Below are positions 22,816 to 36,700 of a stretch of DNA of 64,000 nt, piece by piece. This DNA comes from Atriophallophorus winterbourni (Eukaryota; Platyhelminthes; Trematoda; Plagiorchiida; Microphallidae), in contig JACCGJ010016511.1 of assembly GCA_013407085.1 (NCBI GenBank), forward strand, positions 1-64,000, in the 5' to 3' direction. The notes under the pieces are model-generated. The model was given only the letters and a program-made list of their open reading frames with translations. It did not search any database and was not told the origin of the DNA. A program made the position numbers and the translations under genes. Positions within the stretch are counted from its first letter, which is position 1; the number at the start of each line of letters is the position of its first letter.

Positions 22816-25800
22816 CTTCTTTCTTCTTCTTCTTAGCTCGCTATATCTGGGTTTATGTGGACGGAACTATGCCTAGATCACGTTATCAGAGGTTTCTTGC
22901 CGTTTATTTCCATGGTCCCTTGCTTATCCGAATTGGCATATTTATGAGTAGATTACTGGTTTCCGCGTCTACAGAATAATATTTCGTTATTTGAATCGAT
23001 TATGCGCTATGCAATCGTCAGTCCTATACGAGATATTGTGAAATATTCGGTGTGGGAATTATGTTAGGACGCCACCCTGCTGAAACTTTTTTCAACTTAA
23101 ATGCCTACCGGTATTTACTTTGTATACCTGGGAGTCAATACATTATCAACTTGTAATGTTTAATGATTTAAGTAGTCAGTCTTTCTGCTGTGCCATCTAC
23201 CCCATCCTCTCACACTGATTATTGTTGATTACCTCAAATTGACCAGCGCATACTCTGTGTTCGTATACCGGTTACAGACGTTTTTTATTACAGCGCTAAC
23301 CGGAATATCCGAATATAAGATTTGAGAAACCGAACTGAGCTTGGATTTCACACGTCTTCACAAACAAGGCGAACAGAAACGGGGAATTTAAACCATCCAA
23401 TATTCTCGATAACTAAGTTTAACTCCAGAATTGAAACGTCAAATGAACACTACACACTTAACTAGTTCAATATTAAGAACGAACACTACAATGAGGTCAT
23501 CACAACCTTACCCACATACATCAAACAATTCGAATTCTCATATACCATATCTTGTGGACGGTCTTGTACTATTAAAGTGCTTCGCTTTTGAAATACATCA
23601 AAAACGTCAGTGCACCCATTATCATTGATTGATCACAATCCTGTGAGAACAGCAGGCATACTCGGTATTTAAATAATCTTGCGAGGCTATCCCAGTCTGC
23701 TTTAATTGCAATGCGAGAATTTTGAATGCAAAAAATCCCTCACATTTTTAGAGTGCATGCCACGAGAAAACAAAGTTTACGATTTGCCGGTAAATTTTGA
23801 GACAGGGATATTCTTTCTATTCCATCCTATCCTGTTTCCATGAAAGTGAACACTCACTGATTCGGTTAACATGAACATGCGATTGAAACATGTTTCCCTT
23901 GGTGTCGAATAAATCACGAAAACCCAAATAGCTTTGGAATTTTTTCACGTGTCTATGTTTTCTCATTTGATCTGTCACAATGATTCCACGGAAAACCTAC
24001 TTCAATTTCAATTTCATGTTACAGGAATCCTAGGCCGTTCTTTTCCATGGAAACGGGATCGCTTGAAACAGATAAAAATCTCCTTGTTTTGAAATTCACC
24101 GACAAATCAGTAACTTCGCTTTTTCGGTAGGATTAGTGACGGAATTGCTCATCGTTGAAATGTTAGAATTGGGAGTAATGCCCACGGAAAACCCCTCACA
24201 AGATTCGCTGAGTACTTATCATGCGTCTTGCCGTGACGGGATTGTCATCAATCGATTATAAGAGGTTTGCAAAGACGTTCTTGAAGCACTTCAAAGGCGA
24301 AGCAGCGCGATCATACAAAGTAGTCAACAAAACAGGACGAGAATTCGAACTATCTGAAATGTGTGCGCAAAGTTGTGATGGCTGTTATTCTTATCAATGA
24401 ACTGATAATTATGACAAATTCCTTCGATGTTCGAACCCTGACCATGGAGCAAGCTATTAGGAATATGACGTGGTTCGGCATTCAGGATTTATCGTAAAAG
24501 AGCAAATAGCTAAACACTACCAACGAATCTACGCATATACTTTACTAACTTTGACTTTCGATTCAAATGGTTTGACGGATAAGTAAATATGCTTTAAATT
24601 AAGAAATAGGATTGGTTAAAATGTTGGTCGGAATTTGATGTTTGGGTAAATTGTTTTTTCAAGGGCGTGGTTATAAAGAAACATGAATAATTTTCAGTAA
24701 CTTTTCTATGAAAATCCGTGATGACCAAATTTCCGATAGCAAACTGTTAAAGAAAAAACATACTCGTAATGAATGAAAGTTTGGATGACAGTTATTGCGA
24801 AGTGTGAGTTTTTTTGACTACGTGTGGGAAGACTCAGTGCCTGAAAGGGATTATTCTGTAGGTTAGTATTAGATCACCTCAGATGCTCCTGCATTTAAGA
24901 GTGGTCAATTTGACTCGAAACAGTTGCGGTTATACAAACCATATTGGTATTCTGCAGTTCTTTCCCAACCCCGGTGATCAAGCTTGTGCTGTATATCCTA
25001 CGACTTGGTCCATTTATGCATTATATTTGTTAATGAGCGCCACAGGAAACGTCTGAAAATTGGTATGAATTAGCTACAGGCACACACATATAAATCGCCC
25101 AGCACTGCATACTGATGTTCAAAATTTCCTCATTCTGCTCACCAAGTTTGCTTGAAATATCTGAAATATTTTGTTTGTAAAGAAATTTGTGAAACCATGA
25201 GCTCAGTTCTGTTTTTCAAATCTTATTTTCCGATATCCTAGGGAGCTCTCTCTGTATATAAGGAATACGACCAACTATAACACCAAAGTGTTTAAAAAGA
25301 TTAATAGTAGAATGTATGGTTTAAAAATACACGTAGAGATTGGATATAAACGAACACTAGTTTCCGATGTTATGAATTCTTCAGGTTAGGAATTCCAAGT
25401 GAAAAATATCGCAACGAATAAACCATTTCGATTACACTCCTGCCCAAAAAGTTGAATAGCGTATGCCTTTGCGTGCTTGCATGTGCGTTTCAGTTGGCAA
25501 GATTTTAAAAGCCCATATGAGGTAAGACGCTCTCTTAGGAAAAAGCAAATTTCCTTAACTAGCTTCTAAATTTGATGCTCTATTACTGACCCTATTAAAG
25601 ACTTCAACATCCGTCTATAGCCCGTTGCACGCACGAAATAACAAGGTTAAATTTAAGACAGTACATTTTGAAACCTTGCTAAAAATAATGTTATCGGAAG
25701 GATGCAGCAGCAGATGAACCGTTTTTGATGGACTATTGATTACCAGTAGCGTAAGATTGATGCTGATATCACCGAGTTCTCATCTTTTTAATCTACAAAA

Positions 25801-27011
25801 GGAATTTTGGATGGTGTTTTCTTCCACGAAATATTGAACGGCTGTTTCCTAAATAAAAGGGAGTGGTATTTTATTTAAGCGATATTACATATTTTCTAAT
25901 CGATTAAAGCACTGAGTCTACATGTGTTGGGTGAGTCATGTTGTATCTCGGCTGCAAATCCTCATTTTCAAATTGCTTGGCTTGGCCATGACAATGAACT
26001 TCCATAGCTCTCATTGGAACACTGGGCATTTGAACTTCCGCACAACGTTTCAGTCCGGCTTTGTTCAGTTTTCCCGATTGTTTGGTTAAGAACCACGCAT
26101 TGATTGACTGTCTCTGCTACATCATCAGCTTCCATCATACCAATTTGGCGACGGGACATTTCCTAATAACAGCATAACCTTTATTTTCATCTGCTAGATC
26201 AGTGTTCAGTTAAACGGATTCCAATTTGCATTATTCCAGTTGTCTCAGCAGCATCAGAGGAAAGGTTTTACTGCCACGAATACACACCCGAATACCTATC
26301 TATCATATTGATCAGAATCATAAAAATCATGGCCAGCTTTGTCTACTGGTTCAATGAAATCGTCCCCATCCAGCGATAGTTTACATTATTTTGTTATCGG
26401 GATGAACAACATATTTTGGCAAAGTTAAACGTATTTTTGGACAAAATGAAGCTTCCGATTCTTTTGTGTGTCAATCAAAAGCGATCCGTCTGGGCGGTGG
26501 TAATGAGTGGAGCAATTTTATTTCCTGCGTTCCGCTTTGATTAAAAAAGAATAGTTTGATGCACTTGGCAAAATATACATAATTCTATGCCTTCACATCA
26601 CCAATCACGTCATGGTTATTATTATCATTATAATCGTGGGACTGGTTATACAATCATCATCAGCTTTTAGCTAATTTTATCAAAAGAATTGAAATGGTGT
26701 TTCAATGAGAACGTTTATCAGAGAGTGTTTAGTTAAATCGATTGAATCCTCTGAAGCAAGTTGTGAGTAAAAGCATAGAGTAAAAAAGCATACCAGAGGT
26801 GTTGCTCACTAACCGGGTTCTGTGAACGTCTGGCGTAAAGGGACTAATCTCGAACCAGACTTACAGTCGGTATACGCACGGGGCATAAGTGGGGCCGACG
26901 AATGGAGGATTGTTTGGCACATATACTCGTGGAAAGCTAGATCCAACTGATGCATTGTGGACGTTTTAGCTGTCATGCTTTAAGAAACAACCATCTAAAT
27001 GTGCTGTATTG
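22816..27011. other. 4.2-kb intergenic stretch without a recognised gene
   Basis: No supported gene. A frame near 24370-24500 ends in MEQAIRNMTWFGIQDLS and is discussed in the findings. A 63-codon minus frame (26159-25968) shares a weak motif with one on the plus strand at 27090-27275. Confidence 0.3.
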
Positions 27012-27054
27012 ATTCACTCACTCACTCAATCAGTCCTCTCCGTGCCGGGTGGCA
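27012..27054 (-). repeat. minimal RTE 3'-end footprint
   Basis: CAGTCCTCTCCGTGCCGGGT is the reverse complement of the last codons (ATRHGED) of the RTE family, next to an (ACTC)n run equal to the element's 3' tail. Only about 43 bp are present, so this is an extreme 5' truncation of the family found at 14505 and 63765. Confidence 0.75.
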
Positions 27055-27059
27055 AAGTA

Positions 27060-30000
27060 TTATTCGTTCAGTCAGATTAACAGGGATGAATGCAAGCTGT
27101 TGTGGTCCAATTTTGTTGTGTTCTGATGAAAGAGAGACCATTGGTGTGTTTTATCGAACATTGCGTTGCTCTTGACTCAACCACCAAGAAAACAGAACAA
27201 GACGGAGTTGGAATGTGTAAGAGCTCCGTTTTGAGATCGTTTCCTTGGTGCATACAAGGGTGGTATTTAAATTAGATCCAAAAAGACAAGCACAAGTTAA
27301 TGTCAATAGGTAATTAGGGGCTTAATTTTGCGGTCAAAAGAATGAAGTGGTCATTAAATTTCATAACGAGATGATTACTATAACGAAATTGTGGGACATA
27401 GCAGGTTATTATTCGCCAATGCAGAACGGATGAAGTTCCTTCACCCAATAAAACATTACTTGAGGCCACAAGCAGAATCAGTTTCATCTCATTGGAATGC
27501 AGAGCAACATTTACTGGATGCCATCATGGGGTTGTTTAGCAATATTCTATTCGCTTCCGATGCCCATCTCCGGTTAATTTTGCTAGACTTTGTCAAATAC
27601 AAGTAGGACCTGTCTTGTCAAACATTTACGCACCATTTCTGTCCATGAAGCTTAACAACACCCCATTTCACTTGCGACTAAAAACCTCTTTCGATTGCAA
27701 TTTGGATTTTTTGTGGATCACTTTCCACCAGTGTTTGAGCAATGCTACGAATTATTGATAAATCAGAACATGACGCTAATACCTTGGTGATTCAACCTAC
27801 GCAGCACCTGCGCTTCGACAACATCTGTTTGATCGCATGCTATTTTGTGGTGACAGACGCGAAATTTACGAAGTGCACTTTCCTTGAAATATTATTCGCA
27901 TAACGGTTCTGTTAGTGATCTAGTTTTTCAAATGTGTACCCGTCTAATCGTTATTAACCCACACCAGATGTTATGATAAGCACTTTTCTCTTGATGGGGC
28001 TACGCATAATTCCATTGCCGTTTCTAATAGTTAAACAGATAGATTTACCCTAAACATGATGGGGCAGAGGTGAGAACTTCAATTGGAAGTTTATGTGCCG
28101 GAATGAAATATTACACTGGGGTAAACACAAAGACAAATTTCAAGTTAGTGGCGATATACGTTACGATGATACAGTCTCAAGCTACGCGTACTTAGCGGAA
28201 AATTGATTCATTTATATCTGCATGGTAGTTTATCTTAACACTCCTATATTTGTAAACTTTAAACTTGTCTGTCATCCGTTTTCCATCAAATTCAAAATCA
28301 AACCTCTCTCACTGCGGCCACAATGTCCTTTATCCAGTGCCCCTCTCCCAAGCCCCACGCACCGCAATTCATGGGCTTTGTGAAGTTTCGCGGACATCAA
28401 CCTGTCACGGTCGCATCGAACGTGACTTAAAGCAGCCGCAATCTACGTTGTTCACTCAGTTCAGTGTTTGAAATTGCGATCGATAAGTATGTAGCAATTA
28501 CGCGCGTTTGAGAACCAACTATCGAGCGTGCACGCGTGCGAGCGTTGAACTCGTTTCTCGGTTGTGTATAGCCAGCCGATCTGTGTATCGTGTCGCGAAC
28601 AAACGTTTCAAGCTAAATCATTCAGCTGTAGGACGGTTGTTACGAGCAGAAGATATGATTGGTTTTCTCTCTATCTGAGTATGGCTTGCGGGTATTGAAA
28701 GCACGCGAGGGACTTGTTCTTAAATGCTACCTCCGTTTTAATTAATTTTATTTCGTTTACTATGGCCAAGATGCGGACGGAAAGCAAAAGGAACAGATGC
28801 CCATCAATAGTGCTGATGAATGCGAGCTTGAGGACGGGTCTAGCCAAATAAGCGGAGCAGAACTTCAAGTTACTTTACAGCGAATAATTTACAAGACAAT
28901 TCGCCCTCCTGCCTCACATGCAACGTAGGGTGGCTTTTACAACTACCCCAAAAATTAAGTTTAATGTACGCAAGACTATTAATGTTTCGTTGCTAAAAAT
29001 ACTCTTCTCCCGCATGCATCGGCGGAATTTACATCCTGGTGGCAGGAGAAGTGTTTGTCTTAACGAACAAGGAAGCGTCAAATCCTTATTTTCAACTCTT
29101 CAAGGTTAATGGTCGTAGTGTCTTCCGCCATCGTTTGGAGCGAACTGCAATTAAGGGCATAAATCAGATCAAGTGGGGTCCTAGCATCAATTTTAATATA
29201 TATTTTTCAATTCTTCATTTGTTATAAAATTTCAATCCCTATGCTCGGAATTAGAGATGAAAGGCTTTTCTGTTTGGTATACTTTTGCGTGCTAAAATTA
29301 TTGATCTTTTGCTTCCTGTATTTGATTTTCAGGACTGTGGGTGGCAGAATCATAATCTCACTAGAAAATAAAAGCGGGTTTATTCTGAACAAAATTATGT
29401 CTTGGATACTGTAAAGATAAGCATGTTGCTGGGTAGCAATGACTATTCTCGTTGCCTTATCTTATGCTACATGTAGCAAAGGCCTCCACGAATATGAGCA
29501 CATTTGTACATAAGTTAAGTATACGACTTTAAGTTACGGATGAGGGCGCTAGTGAGTAGCAATCTCGTAAGATAGAGTAAACGATTGAGAATACGTTGAT
29601 TGACAAACTGGTAATCCAACAGCAGATTAAAGACATGATATCTCGTCTGCCAAACTCAATATGCATCTACAAATTGACCGGCCCTAGCTGGTCTGTGCGT
29701 ATTCGGAGCAAGAGGCAAAAACAGGCGCGGCGAATGTCGAAACGCCATCAAAGTTGCTCAACCAAAGTTGTTCTCGGATGCTGAATGGCTCATTCCTAGT
29801 CTATCTAGTTGACATACTTTGCCGAGTGTAATTCAGCAGCGCCTTCCTAATTGGTTCCACGCAATGCGTCACAATTACTTGACTGGAGCGATTCGAAGAC
29901 AACTGTGGCTGTGAAAATCAAATTATTTCGACCCAACTTATGCTTCCAGAAGCGCTTATTTCGTGTTCATTTTATGGCTATGGACAATTGTAGTAAAAAA

Positions 30001-31426
30001 TTAATCATGAGCATGCAACATCAACTCGTTCAGATCAATTAATATCATGTGGCAATCACTTGAGCATTACTTCTACGGGATGATCGAACTCATTCCCTTG
30101 TGCAACCCCGTGAATCACTTCACTCGACAAATAGACCCACTGCAGTCATCATTTCTGAATTTGGTTTTAACATTCATGGCTACATCAGTTCAATCAGAGG
30201 AATATCAGGCTCGTCAACAGTTGTGATCACTGTCGAATTTGTGTGAAGGCTGGATATGTGTTTTGTTCATGAAACTAGGGATTTTAGTCACTAGTTGGAT
30301 TTCTTCCGGTATTTCATCCTTATGTCTTTCGATCTTGCGATTTGTGCTGGACAATTAACCCGATCTAGCCTTATCGGAAGGCATCATTCCCAGAAAAGCT
30401 TGCGTGCTTACGTACTTCAACCTTGCGCCGCTGGTGGGACAGACTTTCAGCATAATTTCTCCATTCGTTTTAGACTTACGTTACATTTTCCCGTTTTTTT
30501 CGCACGACAGACCCGTATTCTTCATTCACTTCTCGCCTGAAACAGCACCCCAATAGGTTTTGGACGTACTTTTCCTGTTTCATCCCAATGGGTTACCTAA
30601 TAGGAGTCCCGGTGACGCTTTCCGAGTGGCTTCCGTTGAGTATGGCTAATCCAACAACATCAGCATATGCAAACTACTAAGCAATTGATTGAAACTTTCC
30701 CGTTACTCTATGTTTTTCAAGGTAGCGTGCCAACAGATTACGAGCTTGCTTGTTTCCTTGTTAGCCATTAAAGGTGATTGGCAGTAAACGCCAGTTTTGT
30801 AGAAATTTCTCAGGTTTCTGTGTGCGCATACACGCACACAAATAATATGTGCACGATCATTTAACCGTGTCAAATATGCAACCTTATTCCTTTCTTGCTA
30901 CGTTGCGCTATCGCTAAGCTGGTATTGGCAGCCTGCCAAGGAACTGCATTTTTCGCTAATCCGTCCAGGGTTTCGTGGTCAAACTACCGGCAGAAATGCG
31001 CTTGGTTTGTACACAATACACTCGGTGTTCTAAAGACGATGGCGGAAAAATTTGGACCCCACAATTTACTTATTTGCTCAAAAAGTAGCGCTAATTGTTT
31101 CACCGGTCTTGTGCGCATTAGCACTCCGGTATTATTTGATGAATTCTGATCGCGGAGTGGTATCGAGGCATAAGAACCGGAGATGAAAATCGTTTTTCGC
31201 CAATGTTTAACCGTTAGTTCTGCAATAATGTTTAAAAACGCTATACATTAAGTAGAAAACAACACGAAAATATGTATATTATCTTAACGAGGTAATATTA
31301 TTGTAACGTATTCAAAACAACGGTGGCAAGGATAGTTTGATTTTCGTGATATGAATGATCATAGAGTGAGCGGAAGCTTTGATGGGAAATTCTAATTATT
31401 TTTCACAGACAACATCGACCGAAGGA
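27060..31426. other. 4.4-kb intergenic stretch without a recognised gene
   Basis: Open frames up to 84 codons lack known motifs. A CpG-dense patch occurs at about 28490-28600. No RNA gene seen. Confidence 0.3.
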
Positions 31427-31699
31427 GTAGGTAGGTAGGTAGGTAGGTAGGTAGGTAGGTAGGTAGGTAGGTAGGTAGGTAGGTAGGTAGGTAGGTAGGG
31501 AGGTAGGTAGGTAGGTAGGTAGGTAGGTAGGTAGGTAGGTAGGTAGGTAGGTAGGTAGGTAGGTAGGTAGGTAGGTAGGTAGGTAGGTAGGTAGGTAGGT
31601 AGGTCGGTAGGTAGGTAGGTAGGTAGGTAGGTAGGTAGGTAGGTAGGTAGGTAGGTAGGTAGGTAGGTAGGTAGGTAGGTAGGTAGGTAGGTAGGTAGG
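31427..31699. repeat. (GTAG)n tetranucleotide microsatellite
   Basis: About 68 uninterrupted-phase units over 273 bp. Only two substitutions are seen, T to G at 31500 and A to C at 31605. The 104-codon minus frame of repeating Leu-Pro-Thr-Tyr across it is an artefact of the repeat. Confidence 0.98.
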
Positions 31700-32469
31700 A
31701 AATATGTCTCTAAACATTGAATATGCCTAATTACTTAACCTGACCATCTGAAAATATAATCACTATATATCCATTTATAAACAGAGCCAGATTCTGATTA
31801 GGTTAAAGTGAACTAACGCCTTGTCAGCCATACTAGCTGCAGTTGGTGCGACCCGTCTTCCAAGTTTGAGCCCGAGAGATAAGAATTCGCAGTGGCTTCT
31901 CACACAATATGACATGGCTAAAAATCATTTTCAGTGGCGGTTTTGTGTGTTTGATTAATCTGGTATTTTATCAAGTGGGGCGGCGAGAAAAGCTTATTAT
32001 GATGCACTACAGTGAAAGGAAAAAATGAAAGCTATAAGGAAACTGCCCTGCTAATATGCTCTACACATTCATAAAACTTAATTGAATGTGTGTTTGATTC
32101 GAGATGCCACACCCCATCCTGTGTGTCTGTGCTGAATCTTCTACAGCTTCTACGGCTTTTTTATTTATACCCTTCCCCATATTTCAAGGATTATATCGTG
32201 TCATGGTTACATGAAAAATAAGCATCCGGTAAGCTGAGGACTTATTCGCCGCAGCTGCCGTATACGAAATACGTTCGTCGGCTTAACGATAAATTAGGCT
32301 AAGCCAACGGTACCACAAAGCTCCAATGACAAAATGCCAACGCTGAGTGTCCATTATTCGTAAATGGTTTTGGGTACCGCACAACATAAATATTGATCAC
32401 ACCTGATATCTGACCTTTATGCTAGTTCCGTAATTGTGCGAGAGAGAACGATTTGACCTAACTTACCAA
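31700..32469. other. intergenic, no gene recognised
   Basis: No supported feature between the microsatellite and the LINE cluster. Confidence 0.3.
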
Positions 32470-32800
32470 CGCCTTAGGAACATAACCAATATCGTCATTG
32501 AAAGCTTAAAGGACAATTGGAAATACACCTAAATTTAGTCCAGACGAACACATATAGTGAGACCAAAGTTCAACCGCAAGTGATATCGGGGTCAATAATA
32601 CAATTGTGCGAAAGCGATAACGCGGGCTTAACGTAAACAAATCTCTAATGGAAGAGGGGATAACGCAGGCTATGCTGAGGTCGTGAGACAGAACTTTGTT
32701 GCCCTCTATGTGCTTTATTCCCGAACTAGTGAAGCCACAAGCGGAGTCCCACAAAGTTAAGTACTCGGTCCAATACTGTTCCTGATACGTATACTTGTTA
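32470..32800 (+). pseudogene. CR1-like RT fragment with the GVPQ block
   Basis: The plus strand reads RQNFVALYVLYSRTSEATSG, then VPQS, a stop, and VLGPILFLIRI. This is the RT block TSGVPQGSVLGPLLFLLYIN with a Gly codon turned into a stop region. The left boundary is approximate. The copy breaks near 32800 before the active-site block. Confidence 0.65.
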
Positions 32801-32819
32801 GACTGATGATGTTAAACTT

Positions 32820-33215
32820 TAGATTTATTCATACTCATTTATTTATTCATAGATGATATGCAGGTAAAAAGATATGCTTTGCAGGACCCACAACAATGTA
32901 TACCGGGGCGGATGGCAAAATATAACAAAAAATATTGCTAAAGATTATTGCCAAACGCGAAAAAAACACTTGCCATATGGGCATCTAGTGATTTTTTTAA
33001 AAGCGTCAATGGTTTCAGATTGTACCACGTGAGTATGTAAGCTGTTCCACAATTTCACATTGTGGACGGAAAATGCATATTTGCGGCAGTTCAACCTGCT
33101 ATGCTGCTGGTGAAGTTTAGATTGGTACCCACGCAGATTTGTGTTATGGGAAAGATGTAACAGATGGCTGCATGGATGATTTATTTGACAAAGCACTGTC
33201 CAAATGAAGTTTAGT
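32820..33215 (-). pseudogene. CR1-like LINE, C-terminus and 3' UTR
   Basis: The minus strand gives HNTNLRGYQSKLHQQHSRLN, then CRKYAFSVHNVKLWNSLHTH and VVQSETIDAFKK, parallel to NCRRYFYSVRVCFTW of other copies. The region to the left is the AT-rich 3' UTR. It lies tail to tail with the preceding plus-strand RT fragment. Confidence 0.7.
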
Positions 33216-33219
33216 GATG

Positions 33220-33700
33220 AAAGTCAACTTTGTTGTGAATGGCCTAGTTTCACAAGCAGACACAAACAAAGTGCATCAGTGGTTAATTAAAAGCAAGGAT
33301 GCTCTTCAATTTCCGCGGGTGAAAATTATTACATCCAGAAAACCCTATCCGTTCTTATTCGCATTTGGCAGTCGAACGCTTGCTTGAACTACATCAGATG
33401 AAACTCTTGGTGTCTGAGTATACGGAAGTTTGAAAAACAGTCTGCAGTCCGAATCTGTCTATAATCGTGCATGCAGAGAACTAGGTTTACTCAAACGACA
33501 TAATAATAATCCACACGTCATCCCATCTACACAGGCACCTATTTAAAATTGGTTCCAACCTCGCAAACACGAAGTCATAATCTCACCGTTCAAACAACCC
33601 ACTCCCAAATATCTGTCGTAGGAACTTTATTCAGTCACCGTATGCTTTCTCGGGAGTAGGTTACCGTCCGAAATTGTGTTCACCTTGTAAAATGATTCGT
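33220..33700 (+). pseudogene. CR1-like LINE, thumb to C-terminus
   Basis: DETLGV and VYGSLKNSLQSESVYNRACR match DLGVWISGNLKSTAHCQNIY of the long copy. Further on, LFKIGSNLANTKSHNLTVQT and a NRLPSEIV-like end follow. A stop replaces Trp in the LGVW block. Abuts the minus-strand copy, so three LINE pieces are stacked here. Confidence 0.65.
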
Positions 33701-36700
33701 ATCCATTACAAGTAACGAAATTCATGTTGAATAATACTCTCCTGGTCCCAGTATACTGAAAGCAAGCATTCACTTGATGAGCAAATGTACCCAGACATAC
33801 ATTTCTGGCTCACGCTTCCCCGTCCTATTCCAGACTTGGAATTATTTTTACTCCTCTTTCGATCGAAATATAACAATACGAATTTTTTTAGCATATCCAT
33901 TGATATTTGCTTTTTTACTGTAAATCTTGAATCTTTACTCGGACTAGCGCGGTACATATAAATCGCACAAAGATGAGCTGTGACAAATTACGTAATAATG
34001 ACGAAGGCAATGAAATGAGCACCGGAAACATTTGGGCGCATTCTTCCTTGTTGAGCTGGTCTTCATATTCGTCAGTTGATTTCCTTCAGTAGTAGTGTTT
34101 TGTGTGCCACAATTTTCCTGAGAAGACGTCCAAATCTGGTGGTAATTTTCGGGATGTTTTAGATTTAGGGGATTTTGAAGTTAAGATTTCTCGTTAAAAC
34201 CGTATCCAATTCAAATCGAAGTAAATTATCCGAATCTACATATTGTAACTAAATTTTAAAATTGAAATATAGCGACCGTGAACTGGGTTATCTCTAGACT
34301 GAATAGGTCAAACAAGCCATCTCCTAGCACGTAACCTGTTCACCTTTGTGTGTACGTGTTTTTAGTTACACAATTATTGTGATTTTCAGTTGACCTTTAT
34401 CCAATACTGCCCTGTGATGTCAATCGATTTTATCGGTAAAACGAGCATGAAAATATCATTAACAGTTTAGGCGGGAATGGGTCACCACCAGCGCGTTCAT
34501 TGGACCATAGTCACTTGTGTCCTTTCGCGTAAAATTCATTGTAAGGGATGGTTTGGCACTTTCCAAGGATGTGTGACCCATCTTGTATGTGAAATCGACT
34601 TGCTTTCCCACATCCATTAGTTGGTATTTGTTGAAGCCAACAGGCAGTTTGTTCTTCAACGAGCGAATGCAAAGAGCATCACGATCTTTCTGTAATATCA
34701 TAGAGTCTTCTGGACTATGATGCCACGCCTTATGTCGTCCAACGATAACGATATATATTACAGCAACAATTTCTGATAACTGAGAATGGGACCAATTACT
34801 GAAGCTTGTGGAACTCAGCTAGTGACTGTCCGGAGATGCCAATCGTCTCCGGCTTCTGTGACAATATGATGTGGTTAACACGATGATACCAAATAAACAC
34901 AGCTAGTCGACCATGCGCCAAACTGCTTTAATCGATTTGGGAGAAATTTCTGCTCTATTTGGTCATACAAAGTGTTGTGAAACATGAATTCATCGTGTTT
35001 TAGCTATACATCCATTGTCGACGTTTATCGAAGGGGACATCTAACCAATATACCAACGATAATTTTTTTCAACTGACTTATCTTCAAGCGCTACACAAAT
35101 ATCGATTAAACTAACCGGCAAATTGCTGTTATTTGATTGTGTCCCTATTTTTGAAACTCATGAAGCTCTAGCCTGCTTTGAAGTGGTTGCAATGAGATAG
35201 CAGTGAATCCAACTAACAGCCAGGAACCAATAATTCACGGTGGATCTGAGAAAAATATACTGCTCCCTAGAAGCATAAGGCACCGGAAACTGTTTTAATT
35301 GGTGGTGTTTGGGATTTCGGTTGCAATATTTTGTGCCGTTTGAGTCGCTTACGAATCGATAGATTGCTTGGAAGTAATAATTCCAACTGAAACTGTTGAC
35401 CGTAACCAGTGGTCGAATGAAATCGCAAGGTTGGAACTTGTTCACAGTGATGCAGGGTGCCTAAGTGAATTAGAACTGTGAACTTTTATTGTATTATTCG
35501 TGGAATTAAGTACCTTAAATAATTCATTATATGTAGTTGGTCATGGGTATATTCAGCCTAATAATTTGCAAATAGAATTTATGTCGCATTCCTAAAAATC
35601 TTGAGCACGACTATTCTAACGATAATTAACAGAACCTTTAAAAAAATAATTGTGTTAATCTACGTTTCTATTGTGGGCGTTTTGGGGCCTTCATATTCAC
35701 CAGGATGAGAAGACGTGATCGAGTTGGATGAGAAGTGGAATTACCATTTTAATTGTGTGCTAATATGTGAATTCCAGTTTAAAAAAATTTTCGTCTCCAA
35801 ACTACGGATGGCTATCCTAAAATAGCATGGTTGATTGACACTTCCTAGCATAAACATTTATGCATTCAATGGCATACTATTGACCTTGACAGTGTATCAC
35901 CAAGATCATGTGTGCAAGTGGTTCCATAAACTCGATCAGATTGACATGCCATCTGGAGATTGAAGTTTCAATCGAAGGCTGTATATTAGTTATTGCTTCA
36001 CCAAATTAAACAATGAAAACAGTTTCTCATCAAAAAACTATTGTGTCATAACGATATAGATTCGAAAATATTGGACTGTGAAAGCATTACACCACGACTT
36101 TCACTTAAATGCGTAGATCATGCGGCAGGTAACGTATGATTTTCTGAAGCATATTTCACGAGCCTAGTATTTGTATTAAGTTCTATTAATTTTATTTTTT
36201 CCCGCCAGTGTTTGTATCTGATACACTATGTGCACCAAAAGGGAAGGCACATATTTATTAGAGGTCATGGCTGCTTTCGAGTACTAATGTTTAGATGGTG
36301 TCACGATATTAATCTTCCCATTAGATGTTCGATGGCTTGTCACTCCGAAAAACTGAGTAGTTATCTGTCTGCATTAGTAAAAAAGGCATCATGTCAGACT
36401 TGGTCAGTTTTTACATGCTTTCTTCTTCCAACAATCATCTGATTACACTACTTGATGCACCTTTAGTTCTGTCTCAATGTTGGAAAGGTTGCTTTCTGGT
36501 GATCTAGTTCATTTTATCAGATGGATGAATCTACCCAGCCTGAATTGAAATCCCAGAAAGACATGTATGTTCTTCATTTTCATATGAGCCAGGAAACAAA
36601 ACGTTGAACCGCCACTTTACCCATTTGAAAGTTAACTTGAGTGCAGAAAGTTAACAGTTTAGAAGTACTTGTTGTTCATTTGAAAGCCAGTATTTCAATG

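Noticed and set aside
31403..31717. 104-codon minus ORF of repeating Leu-Pro-Thr-Tyr
   Set aside because: It is the translation of the (GTAG)n microsatellite; a 4-bp repeat without stops stays open in this frame.
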